64,000 nucleotides of DNA, taken from NCBI RefSeq assembly GCF_039537985.1, contig NZ_BAABBN010000017.1, forward strand, positions 62,001-126,000, read 5' to 3'. The notes beneath the pieces are model-generated. The model was not told the DNA's origin. It made no database searches and was given only the letters and a program-made list of their open reading frames with translations. Each line of letters opens with the position of its first letter. Position 1 is the stretch's first letter. The translations under genes were made by a program, and so were the position numbers. Source of the stretch: Litoribacillus peritrichatus (GTDB taxonomy: Bacteria; Pseudomonadota; Gammaproteobacteria; Pseudomonadales; Litoribrevibacteraceae). Positions 1 through 7,469 of this stretch are shown piece after piece.

Positions 1-654
1 CGTTTTGAATCACGCTACACCGATAAAATGTTGGCCATGCTGGAACACACCAGTGATGCGACCCATTTATACAATGACGGTCACTCACACCACGACGCAA
101 CGGACCACCATGGGCATGCCCATGGCTCGGTCGATCCCCACATCTGGCTCAGTGAACAGGCCACGATTGAACTGGCTCTTGTGATTGCCGACCGGTTGTC
201 GGCGCTTAACCCGCCGCAAAGCAAGTACTACCAGGCGAATGCGGCCCGTTTTGCAGAACAGGTCAGCGCTTCACAGAACCAGTGGGCGCAACAACTGGCA
301 CCTCATCGTGACGCGCCTTATTTTGTCTATCACAATGCCTACCAATATCTGGAAAAGTCATTGGCCATCGCCAACCAAGCGGTATTAACCGTCAATCCCG
401 GCATTAAGCCGACGGCCGCTCAATTGGGCCGGCTTGCCAAAACCCTCGACGGGGTGACGAAAGCCTGCGTATTTTATGAGCCTGAGTTTCAACAGATTCG
501 GCTGGATCGGGTCACGAATGCTCAGTTGTATTATCAGGTGCTGGACCCGCTCGGCAGTCAGTTTCAGCTCTCGTCGGATCAACCAAACCAATACATCCGG
601 TTTATGAACGGGCTTGTTGATCAACTCTCGGGATGCCTGTCACAGCTAAAATGA
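1..654 (+). CDS. znuA: Zinc ABC transporter substrate-binding protein ZnuA, C-terminal part
   Basis: The reading frame is open from base 1, so the gene begins outside the window; an internal ATG at 28 is not the real start. This is the periplasmic Zn(II)-binding component that delivers zinc to ZnuBC. Visible signs are a His/Asp-rich loop (many HxH pairs in the first 40 visible residues), then DPHIWLS, YFVYHNAYQYLE and CVFYEPEFQ. These correspond to the ligand and core segments of the ZnuA family, with the two His of DPHIW and VYHNA as expected metal ligands. A T-run follows a weak TGAGTTT/AAACTCA inverted repeat at the stop codon, so transcription may end here. The neighbouring zur/znuBC genes are not in the window. 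Identity is confident. Confidence 0.88.
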   Translation, partial: RFESRYTDKMLAMLEHTSDATHLYNDGHSHHDATDHHGHAHGSVDPHIWLSEQATIELALVIADRLSALNPPQSKYYQANAARFAEQVSASQNQWAQQLAPHRDAPYFVYHNAYQYLEKSLAIANQAVLTVNPGIKPTAAQLGRLAKTLDGVTKACVFYEPEFQQIRLDRVTNAQLYYQVLDPLGSQFQLSSDQPNQYIRFMNGLVDQLSGCLSQLK

Positions 655-710
655 GTTTTCTAAACTAAACTCAGAGATGTCTTTTTTTTGAATGGGAAAG
701 TGAATCCAGT

Positions 711-1553
711 ATGAAAGAGTCTCAGGTGTTTCGGTCTCTGTGTTTTGGCTTGGTCGTATCTATGACCGGGTTGGTGGCTTTGCCGGTGGCAGCGTTGCCC
801 AAGGAAATAGAAATAGATCGCCTGTTGTTGGCGGTGGAAACGTCGGTGGCCAATCAAAACTGGGACAAAGCGAACGCCCGGCTCATTTCGGTGAAGGCTC
901 TGGACGATGCCCCGCCTGCGGAATTTTATTATTATCGGGGAAAGGTATCGACCGAACTGCAAGAGTATTCAGAAGCCAAAGAAGCGCTGGAGTTTTATCT
1001 GGAACAACAAGGCCGGGAGGGCGAGTTCTATCGCGCCAGTCTTGAGTTACTGAACCGTATCGAAGATTCTGAAGTGAAGCAGCAGACGGAATCGGCACGT
1101 AAGTCGATGGGCAGTCAGCTGGTCATCGAAGATAAAGAACATAAGAATTACATCAACAAACTGCAAAGTCTGTATTTGGTGGATTCAGGCCGGGACGCGC
1201 TGGAACTGCATATCAATACCTTGTTATCCAATCACAGATACATTCCCGGCCGATACCGGGATACCCGGAAATGGCTTGGCAGCGAATATCAGATTCAGGT
1301 GCGCCGGGGTGTCGTCTCCATTCTTGAAAAACGATCCAACCAGTCAGGTGGCTACAGCCTCAATCAGGATCAAATCACTGTCTATGGGGTTAACCCTTAC
1401 TTGGGGGTTGAGTGTGATTCGGTTGGCGATCAATGCTGGATTAATCACCCTGAAACCGGTAAGCACTGGTTGGAGTTGGAGCACGATCGTGATGCTGCCA
1501 GTAAGGCGGCAGAAGCCTTTTCTCACCTTATTCGTTTGATGCAGAGCAGCTAA
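711..1553 (+). CDS. Exported protein of unknown function with TPR-like helical repeats
   Basis: 280 residues. An N-terminal hydrophobic stretch (about residues 9-28, ending in a small-residue cleavage-type site) indicates Sec export. Residues about 35-115 are amphipathic helices with a spacing like tetratricopeptide repeats (AYYRGK-like and EAKEALEFYL segments). The rest is mixed alpha/beta with several aromatic-rich strands near the C-terminus (GVNPYLGVECDS, CWINHPETGKHW). Two cysteines there could form a disulphide. No catalytic motif was recognised. It is separated from znuA by 56 bp and is probably its own unit. It may be a periplasmic scaffold or an outer-membrane-linked repeat protein; I cannot assign a function. 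Confidence 0.7.
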   Translation: MKESQVFRSLCFGLVVSMTGLVALPVAALPKEIEIDRLLLAVETSVANQNWDKANARLISVKALDDAPPAEFYYYRGKVSTELQEYSEAKEALEFYLEQQGREGEFYRASLELLNRIEDSEVKQQTESARKSMGSQLVIEDKEHKNYINKLQSLYLVDSGRDALELHINTLLSNHRYIPGRYRDTRKWLGSEYQIQVRRGVVSILEKRSNQSGGYSLNQDQITVYGVNPYLGVECDSVGDQCWINHPETGKHWLELEHDRDAASKAAEAFSHLIRLMQSS

Positions 1554-1871
1554 CCCTATCTGCTTCCATTTGCGGTTGTGAATGAAAATTGGTCGCATTC
1601 TCTGTAGCTGCTGTGAGCATTCTCCTTTATTGGTGATTTGCCACACAATTGTCATAAATTAGACCTATCTTATAAGTTGATCAATAAACAACCAGTTTAG
1701 TGCGTCAGCGCGTTTCCATGCCCCGTTGGAGTTCGTTTTTTGAACAGTAACAGACAAGAAAATTTGTCGGCTTTACTTAACTGTTTGAAAAAGAATGAAA
1801 ATTTTAAATTGGTACAGCTGATGCTCTGACTAAAGTGTCAAAAAAAGCTTATTCAAACTTTGGAGAATATC
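1554..1871. other. AT-rich intergenic stretch, no clear feature
   Basis: About 320 bases between the unknown exported protein and a possible 35-codon ORF. It is AT-rich and could contain the promoter for that ORF, but I saw no convincing paired -35/-10 element, RNA gene or repeat. Confidence 0.4.
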
Positions 1872-1979
1872 ATGTTGGACGATAGCAGCTTTGTAGTAAT
1901 GATGGCATCGACAGAAAAGGAACGTGAAAGCATGCGGGCTTTGAAAGATTATTTTGAGGGCATGTATTTCGCAAACTGA
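1872..1979 (+). CDS. Possible small protein, 35 residues
   Basis: ATG at 1872 is preceded by TGGAG about 7 bases upstream, a usable ribosome-binding site. The frame encodes an acidic/amphipathic peptide beginning MLDDSSFVVMMASTEKE and ending EGMYFAN, then TGA. A textbook intrinsic terminator lies 60 bases downstream (2041-2065), so there is probably a short transcript here. The ORF sits alone in a 600-bp gap between unrelated genes. It could equally be a chance ORF inside a small RNA that ends at the same terminator. No family was recognised. Confidence 0.35.
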   Translation: MLDDSSFVVMMASTEKERESMRALKDYFEGMYFAN

Positions 1980-2040
1980 TCGGTACGATGCTTTGATTGC
2001 TTGTACAACCGTTTTACCCTGAGACCCCACCTCTCTGTGT

Positions 2041-2065
2041 AGCCGCTTTCTTAAGCGGCTTTTTT
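2041..2065 (+). terminator. Intrinsic terminator
   Basis: Perfect 8-bp stem AGCCGCTT/AAGCGGCT with a TCTT loop, followed directly by a run of six T. It closes whatever transcript covers the 1872-1979 ORF, upstream of the ubiF-like gene. Confidence 0.85.
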
Positions 2066-2165
2066 GCGTCTGGGTGAAAAATAGTGCACCAAGAATTTTG
2101 ATTTATATCAGCCAGCCTGCCATCATTCCGTGCTTTCATGGCCAGAATGCTTGTAGGGGAACACC

Positions 2166-3575
2166 ATGGCGCAAAATATCGGATCACAAACATCTCACAG
2201 CTCGCATTACGATGTGCTTATTGTTGGCGGCGGAATGGTCGGCAGCGCCATTGCCTGTCAGTTGGGTCAGGTGGGAATGAAAGTGGCTGTGTTTGACCGT
2301 TTTGCGCCGAATGCCTTTGATGCCAGTCAGCAGCCGGATCTAAGAGTATCTGCATTAAGCCCGGCGTCGATTGAGCTTTTAAAGAAAGTGCACGCCTGGA
2401 AAAACATTGAGGCGATGCGCTACGCACCTTATCAACGCATGGCCGTGTGGGAAAAACTGCATCACCCGATTTCCGGCGCAGAAATACCAACGCGGATGAA
2501 CCGAACCGAGTTTGACGCCGAAGAGCTGGGTGAACCTTTATTGGGGGTGATTGTTGAAAACCGGATCACCCAGCTGGCATTGCATCAGCGCATTGCCGAA
2601 CTCGATACCGTGGATTTAATTGTTCCGGCGGAAGTGGCAGACATTGAACAGACCCAAGGCGTTGCTGTTACCCTGGCGGATGGCCGTCGTTTCACAGGAG
2701 AGCTACTGGTGGGCGCTGACGGTGCCAATTCGGTGGTTAAACAGTGGGCTGGCATTGATACCGAAGCCAAAGCGTATGAGCAACACGCGTTGGTGGTGAC
2801 GGTAAAATATCAGGGCCGACAGGAAGACATCACCTGGCAAGGGTTTACAGCCACCGGGCCGGAAGCGTTTTTACCGTTACCGGACATCAACGGTGAGCAT
2901 TATGGTTCGTTGGTGTGGTACAACACGCCTGAAAACATCGATGCCTTAAATTTGTTGAATGACGAGCCGTTTCGGAAAAAACTGCAACGCAGTTTTCCGG
3001 ATGAATTACCGGAAGTGACGGAAGTGCTGGAACGAGGCAGTTTTCCTTTAATCAGGCGCCATGCAGAACGTTACTTCGGTGAGCGCGTGGTGCTGGCTGG
3101 CGATGCCGCGCACACCATCAACCCGTTAGCAGGTCAGGGGGTGAATTTAGGTTTTCAGGACGTGCTGACCTTAACCAATAAAATCATTGATGCGCGAGAT
3201 CGCTGCGAAGACTTCTGGACTCTGGACGTGCTGAGCGGCTATCAAAACGTCCGTCGTCCTCAAAATGCGATGATGATGCGCATCATGGACTTGTTTTATC
3301 ATACCTTCAGTAATGACATTATGCCGGTGAAGCTGGTCCGAAATCTGGGGCTGAGCGTTGCCGGTCGTTTTACTCTGGGCCAGAAACTGGTGATGAAATA
3401 CGCGATGGGTTTGGTGCATGTGTGGCCGGAAAAGCTACCTAAGGTGCCTGCATTGTCTGAACTGACCAGCAACAACCCACTGGAAATGATCAAATCCCAG
3501 TTGAGTGGAATGCCTGACCTTCCCTCTCCGAAAAGCCTCTGGCAACAATTCAGAAACCGCGATAACTCTCTTTAA
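2166..3575 (+). CDS. ubiF: UbiF-type FAD-dependent 3-demethoxyubiquinol hydroxylase
   Basis: 469 residues of the UbiH/UbiI/UbiF flavin monooxygenase family, which hydroxylates the benzoquinol ring during ubiquinone synthesis. Visible are the N-terminal FAD-binding GGGMVG motif (about residue 21), the DLRVSALSPAS segment, GADGANS (about 180) and the second FAD motif GDAAHTINPLAGQGVNLG (about 312). Several landmarks are specific to the UbiF subgroup as I remember it: the W following a PY-containing segment, LGVIVEN, and MDLFYHTFSND near residue 380. A tail of about 60 residues past the usual family end is Pro/Leu-rich and unexplained. GGGGAA lies upstream of the ATG. UbiI is the alternative assignment, but the C-terminal half fits UbiF better. 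Confidence 0.82.
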   Translation: MAQNIGSQTSHSSHYDVLIVGGGMVGSAIACQLGQVGMKVAVFDRFAPNAFDASQQPDLRVSALSPASIELLKKVHAWKNIEAMRYAPYQRMAVWEKLHHPISGAEIPTRMNRTEFDAEELGEPLLGVIVENRITQLALHQRIAELDTVDLIVPAEVADIEQTQGVAVTLADGRRFTGELLVGADGANSVVKQWAGIDTEAKAYEQHALVVTVKYQGRQEDITWQGFTATGPEAFLPLPDINGEHYGSLVWYNTPENIDALNLLNDEPFRKKLQRSFPDELPEVTEVLERGSFPLIRRHAERYFGERVVLAGDAAHTINPLAGQGVNLGFQDVLTLTNKIIDARDRCEDFWTLDVLSGYQNVRRPQNAMMMRIMDLFYHTFSNDIMPVKLVRNLGLSVAGRFTLGQKLVMKYAMGLVHVWPEKLPKVPALSELTSNNPLEMIKSQLSGMPDLPSPKSLWQQFRNRDNSL

Positions 3576-3720
3576 GGCGTCCTGCAACAAGGCTGTCCAT
3601 CCGGCTGCGATTTCATCGCGGCCTCAGGTGGAACATCATGCCCTACTTGTTTTCTGATTCTGGATCACCTTCGCCGTTCAGGCTTTCCCACAGTTCGCTT
3701 TCGCGTCTTCATCTTTTGTT

Positions 3721-3775
3721 GTCTAAATCACAACATTGTTGTCTTTATGACCATTGTTTTCTGTGTCTTTATCAC
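3721..3775 (+). promoter_or_regulatory. Three tandem NorR-type boxes (GT-N7-AC)
   Basis: Three near-identical 11-mers lie on one strand: GTCTAAATCAC (3721-3731), GTCTTTATGAC (3741-3751) and GTCTTTATCAC (3765-3775). Each fits GT-N7-AC, the half-site rule known for the NO-responsive activator NorR, which binds three such sites upstream of its sigma-54 target in Escherichia coli. Starts are 20 and 24 bases apart, about two helical turns. They stand 97-151 bp before the first gene of an operon that contains hmp and a norR homologue, so the most likely ligand is the NorR encoded at 5896. Confidence 0.7.
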
Positions 3776-3792
3776 AACCGGTGAAAAATATA

Positions 3793-3806
3793 TTGATCTA
3801 AATCAA
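3793..3806. promoter_or_regulatory. FNR/ANR/DNR-type box
   Basis: TTGATCTAAATCAA is a perfect match to TTGAT-N4-ATCAA, the consensus of CRP/FNR-family oxygen or NO regulators. It lies between the NorR-type boxes and the -24/-12-like element. Its centre is about 45 bp upstream of the start site predicted for that element. Confidence 0.75.
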
Positions 3807-3817
3807 TAGTTTAGTTG

Positions 3818-3834
3818 TTGGCATGGCTCTTGGA
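3818..3834 (+). promoter_or_regulatory. Candidate sigma-54 (-24/-12) promoter
   Basis: TTGGCATG, then CTCTTGGA, gives GG-N10-GG against the consensus GG-N10-GC. The -24 half is good and the -12 half has one substitution in its core dinucleotide. The position fits: upstream activator boxes, then this element, then ATG at 3872 with a GAGAGTAAGG ribosome-binding site. An alternative reading is a sigma-70 promoter with -10 TGGAAT activated by the FNR-type box. Confidence 0.5.
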
Positions 3835-3871
3835 ATGGTTAAAGGACTTTTAACCACTTGAGAGTAAGGCG

Positions 3872-4231
3872 ATGAATAAATCCCTTCTTCTTTTTTTAAT
3901 CAGTTTATATGGGGCTGCGTCCGTTGGGTACGCCGATGAAGTGATCGGTCGTGCGCCCAATAACACCGCTGGCCATTTTATTGGCGGCTGGACCGGGGTA
4001 ATGACCGGCGGGGTCGTGGCGGGACCTGTGGGTGCTATTTTGGGCGGCCTGGGTATCGCTTGGTTGGGCGGTCAACTGCAGGAGACTTCCGGGTTGAGCG
4101 AGCAGGCTTATCAGGTCAGTAATGAGCATGGTGACGTTCAGGTGGTGCGGTCGCCTAATCGTCAGTGGAAAATAGGTGATCAAGTCGCCGTGGTTGCCAA
4201 CCGTCTGCAACCGGCAGCCAAGCAAGATTGA
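3872..4231 (+). CDS. Small exported glycine-zipper protein in the NO-responsive operon
   Basis: 119 residues. Residues 1-21 are a signal peptide ending ASVGYA. Residues about 34-68 are a glycine-zipper-like hydrophobic segment (GGWTGVMTGGVVAGPVGAIL, then GGLGIAWLGG), the kind of Gly-every-four pattern that packs or inserts in membranes. The C-terminal 45 residues are polar with a short beta-like region (QVVRSPNRQWKIGDQVAVVANRL), similar to the tails of outer-membrane glycine-zipper/SlyB-like proteins. It is the first gene after the NorR-type boxes and 78 bp before hmp, so its expression should rise with nitric oxide. No known NO function is assigned to such a protein; an envelope-protective or signalling role is a guess. 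Confidence 0.7.
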   Translation: MNKSLLLFLISLYGAASVGYADEVIGRAPNNTAGHFIGGWTGVMTGGVVAGPVGAILGGLGIAWLGGQLQETSGLSEQAYQVSNEHGDVQVVRSPNRQWKIGDQVAVVANRLQPAAKQD

Positions 4232-4309
4232 TCCCCGGTTTTCAAAATTACAGATAAAAAACACAAATTTAAAATCAAGACCAAAAAGACTCGAATCAGG
4301 AAAATAAAC

Positions 4310-5539
4310 ATGATCTCACAACAACAAAAAGCCATTATCCAGGCAACATTACCAGCGGTTGAGCAAAACGCAGTAAACATCACCTCGTGCTTTTATCCGT
4401 TGATGTTTCAGCGTTACCCAAGCGTGTTGAACTATTTTAATCAGGCCAACCAACAACAGGGAACCCAGCGTGAGGCGTTGGCGAATGCGGTAGTGGCCTA
4501 TGCGAAAAATCTGGATCGGTTGGATGTTTTATCCGATGCGGTGAGCTTGATTGTTCAGAAACACTGTTCATTAGGCATTTTGCCCGAACATTATCCGATC
4601 GTGGGCGAATGTTTGTTGGCGGCGATTGCAGAGGTACTGGGCGATGCCGTTGATGATGCAGTGTTGGATGCCTGGGGTGCGGCTTATCAGCAACTGGCCG
4701 AGATCTTAATCGGGTCAGAACAAGCGACGTATCAGTTCATGGCGGAGCGTCAGGGTGGTTGGAATGGCCTGCGCGATTTTGAAGTGATTGAAAAGCGTCA
4801 GGAAAGTGAAGTTATCACCTCGTTTGTGTTGGCTCCGGCCCATGATCGTGAGGTGATCGACTTTCATCCAGGACAATACATCACCATCGTTAAGACCCTC
4901 AATGAGAGGCAGGTCAGACGCAGTTACAGTTTGTCGTCGTCGCCGGGACGGGACACTTTGCAAATCAGTGTCAAACGGGAAGACGGTGGCACCCTATCAA
5001 ACCATTTACACGATGACGTTCAACCCGGCGATGTACTGGCGCTTACGGCCCCGTGCGGTGATTTTACCCTGAACCAGAATCCTAAACCTCTGATGCTGGT
5101 GACTGCTGGCGTGGGCATTACACCTGCCTTGTCGATGTTGAAGGCCAGTCTGGGCGATTATGCAGTGGCAGGTCGGGAGATTCATTTTCTGCATTGTGCC
5201 CGCAATGGCCAGGCGCATGCTTTTGGTCGTGAGGTCAGACACCTGGCCGAGACTCACGCGCATGTATCGAGCACCTTTATTTACAGTCATCCGGCCGAGT
5301 CTGATTTGTCTGGGGAAACGGGGCTGGCCGATGACTTCGGTTTCTTAACGGAAACGCACCTGAAGGATCATTTGGGCGCAAAGCGAGACGTAGAGCTTTA
5401 TGTGCTTGGCCCTAAGATTTTTATGCAACAAGTGTTGCAGCTGGCGGCTGATCTGGGCATTCCGGAAGCTCAAACGCATTTTGAGTTCTTTGGGCCGCTG
5501 GAAGAGTTAGCGATTGACCGGAGCCAACACGCAGCGTAA
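4310..5539 (+). CDS. hmp: Flavohaemoglobin, nitric oxide dioxygenase
   Basis: 409 residues in the usual three-domain order: globin (1-140), FAD-binding ferredoxin-reductase-like domain (about 150-255) and NAD-binding domain (about 260-400). It oxidises NO to nitrate with O2 and NAD(P)H in the cytoplasm. Key residues fall at the same numbers as in the E. coli enzyme: Tyr29 (B10), Gln53 (E7), proximal haem His85 and Tyr95. The flavin motif RRSYSLSS and the nucleotide-binding GVGITPALSML are present. The stop is followed after 97 bp by a small membrane-protein gene and then norR, which points to an NO-detoxification operon. Confidence 0.96.
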   Translation: MISQQQKAIIQATLPAVEQNAVNITSCFYPLMFQRYPSVLNYFNQANQQQGTQREALANAVVAYAKNLDRLDVLSDAVSLIVQKHCSLGILPEHYPIVGECLLAAIAEVLGDAVDDAVLDAWGAAYQQLAEILIGSEQATYQFMAERQGGWNGLRDFEVIEKRQESEVITSFVLAPAHDREVIDFHPGQYITIVKTLNERQVRRSYSLSSSPGRDTLQISVKREDGGTLSNHLHDDVQPGDVLALTAPCGDFTLNQNPKPLMLVTAGVGITPALSMLKASLGDYAVAGREIHFLHCARNGQAHAFGREVRHLAETHAHVSSTFIYSHPAESDLSGETGLADDFGFLTETHLKDHLGAKRDVELYVLGPKIFMQQVLQLAADLGIPEAQTHFEFFGPLEELAIDRSQHAA

Positions 5540-5636
5540 TTGGAACCGTGCCGCTGGTGGTGCTCGGTGCATTGATCTTCACCGACCACCACCTGGTTGG
5601 GTCGACTGTCCGGTACGAAGTGAACGAGGAGTGATA

Positions 5637-5855
5637 ATGAACTATCAAACGATGTTATTGGTGGCCAATCAGGCCATGGCGGCTACATTTTTATTGCTGC
5701 TGGTATCGCTGGCGGAGGCCTTTTGGTTGCCTTTAGAATCGTTGATGCTGACGGTGGTGGCACACTTGTCGAACATTGTTTTGGCGACGGCCTTAAAAAT
5801 CAGTTATATACTTCGGCTCATAGCGCAAAAAGAATTGGGCCTACAGCTTCGCTAG
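5637..5855 (+). CDS. Small two-helix membrane protein between hmp and norR
   Basis: 72 residues from the ATG at 5637, chosen because GAGGAG precedes it by 6 bases; a longer frame starting inside the end of hmp has no such site. Two hydrophobic segments are visible, about residues 8-27 (ATFLLLLVSLAEAFWLP) and 35-56 (LMLTVVAHLSNIVLATALKI). The short tail has basic and polar residues (RLIAQKELGLQLR). The stop codon lies 40 bp before the norR start. No family was recognised. Its place between an NO-consuming enzyme and the NO-sensing activator suggests a membrane partner of this response, but nothing in the sequence shows a ligand site. Confidence 0.65.
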   Translation: MNYQTMLLVANQAMAATFLLLLVSLAEAFWLPLESLMLTVVAHLSNIVLATALKISYILRLIAQKELGLQLR

Positions 5856-5895
5856 GTTGCGATGTTTGTTCGAAATATTAGGAGGGCGTGTCACT

Positions 5896-7449
5896 TTGAC
5901 ATCCGCGTTGTATCAGGTGTTGGCTGAAATCCTGGGCGATTTATCAAAACATATGACCAGCCAGGCGCGGTATCAGCGGTTGATGGATGCCTGGTTAACA
6001 TTAATGCCCTGTGATGCTTGTGCCATGTTACAGCTGGAAGGGCATCAACTGGTGCCGCGTTCCGTCAATGGCTTTGGTTCCGACATGATGGGGCGGCAAT
6101 TTGCGGTGGATGAACATCCCCGTTTGGCTCACATCTTACACAGCCGTCAGTACGTCCGGTTTGATCTGGACTGCACCCTCCCCGACCCTTATGACGGCTT
6201 GATTCCCACCGAAGATGGTCACCTTCATGTGCATGATTGCATGGGGGCTTCGTTGTACATCGATGAGCAACCCTGGGGCGTCATCACTTTGGATGCATTA
6301 ACCCCCGGAACCTTTGATCAAATTGACCCGCCGTTGTTGCACACCTTGATCCGGATAACCGAAGCGGCGATCAAAACCGCTGCTTTGATTGAGCGTTTAG
6401 AGCAGGAAGCTGAACATCAAACCGAAGTGGCCCGGGCGATTTACGAACAAAAAGCCAAATTCAGCTTCATCGGCCAAAGTCCGGCGTTTAATCGTTTGAT
6501 GGACGAGATTGAGACGGTGGCTCAGTCCGATTTAACCGTATTGATCACAGGCGAAACCGGTGTGGGTAAAGAGCTGGTGGCGCACAGTATTCATCAGGCG
6601 TCAGGCCGGGCCGATGCCCCTTTGGTGGCGGTGAACTGCGCGGCGTTGCCTGAAGCCTTGGTTGAAAGTGAATTGTTTGGCCATGTGGCGGGAGCGTTTT
6701 CCGGCGCCACCAAGAACCGGGCAGGCAAATTTGAATTGGCCGATGGTGGCTCGTTATTTCTGGACGAAGTGGGCGAGCTGCCATTGGTGGCTCAGTCTAA
6801 ACTGTTGCGAGCCATTCAAAGTGGTGACTTGCAACGTGTCGGCTCTGACCGTGAACTGCATGTGGATGTGCGCATTATTGCGGCCACCAACCGGAACCTT
6901 TCTCAGGAAGTGGCCGAAGGTCGCTTCCGGGCCGATCTGTATCACCGTTTGAGCATTTATCCGATTGCTGTTCCGGGATTGCGGGACAGGTTGTCGGATA
7001 TTGGTCCGTTATCCGGTTTTTTTCTGAGCCGGATGCAGCGCAAGTTGGGCCACATAAACCTGGCATTGTCTCAGTCTTCTGAGCAAGCATTGGTCAGTTA
7101 TGGCTGGCCGGGCAACGTGCGGGAATTAGAGCACGTCTTGAGCCGGGCCGCGTTAAAAGCGTTTGCGGAGCGCGGTAAACAGGATCGGTTGGCGGTGATT
7201 GAACCTCATCACTTAGGACTGAATGAGTCTTCGCATTCGGTGTCGGTTGGTTTGACGACGGCAGCAAAACAAGATGCCTGTGCTGAGTTTCAGGCGGGTG
7301 ATTTAAAGTCTGCCATGGACGAGTTTCAGGCCAATTACATTCGTAAGTCGTTGGTTGCGTTTCAGGGCAACCGATCCAAAACGGCGGCGGCTCTGGGGCT
7401 GGATCGGAGTAATTTTCACCGATTGTTAAAACGGTTGGATATTAGCTGA
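5896..7449 (+). CDS. norR: NO-responsive sigma-54-dependent activator NorR
   Basis: Start chosen at TTG 5896, which has AGGAGGG nine bases upstream and places the N-terminus where NorR proteins begin; an upstream in-frame TTG (5857) lacks this. 517 residues: N-terminal GAF domain (about 10-175, with the NorR-like HPRL and LPDPYDGLIP segments) that holds the NO-sensing non-haem iron, AAA+ domain (about 200-430) with Walker A GETGVGKE and Walker B SLFLDEVGEL, and a C-terminal Fis-type helix-turn-helix (NRSKTAAALGLDRSNFHRLLKRL). The sigma-54-contacting loop reads GAFSGA rather than GAFTGA. It is transcribed in the same direction as hmp, so it may be co-expressed with the operon it controls. Confidence 0.93.
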   Translation: MTSALYQVLAEILGDLSKHMTSQARYQRLMDAWLTLMPCDACAMLQLEGHQLVPRSVNGFGSDMMGRQFAVDEHPRLAHILHSRQYVRFDLDCTLPDPYDGLIPTEDGHLHVHDCMGASLYIDEQPWGVITLDALTPGTFDQIDPPLLHTLIRITEAAIKTAALIERLEQEAEHQTEVARAIYEQKAKFSFIGQSPAFNRLMDEIETVAQSDLTVLITGETGVGKELVAHSIHQASGRADAPLVAVNCAALPEALVESELFGHVAGAFSGATKNRAGKFELADGGSLFLDEVGELPLVAQSKLLRAIQSGDLQRVGSDRELHVDVRIIAATNRNLSQEVAEGRFRADLYHRLSIYPIAVPGLRDRLSDIGPLSGFFLSRMQRKLGHINLALSQSSEQALVSYGWPGNVRELEHVLSRAALKAFAERGKQDRLAVIEPHHLGLNESSHSVSVGLTTAAKQDACAEFQAGDLKSAMDEFQANYIRKSLVAFQGNRSKTAAALGLDRSNFHRLLKRLDIS

Positions 7450-7469
7450 TCACAGAAGGTGATGCGTCA

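Noticed and set aside
3818..3836. Reading the hmp promoter as plain sigma-70 (-10 TGGAAT)
   Set aside because: Possible, but the three activator boxes and the adjacent norR favour sigma-54. Kept as an alternative, not a separate feature.
5514..5636. Extended N-terminus of the 72-residue membrane protein into hmp
   Set aside because: The extra residues lack membrane character and the internal ATG at 5637 has a GAGGAG site, so the shorter form is favoured.
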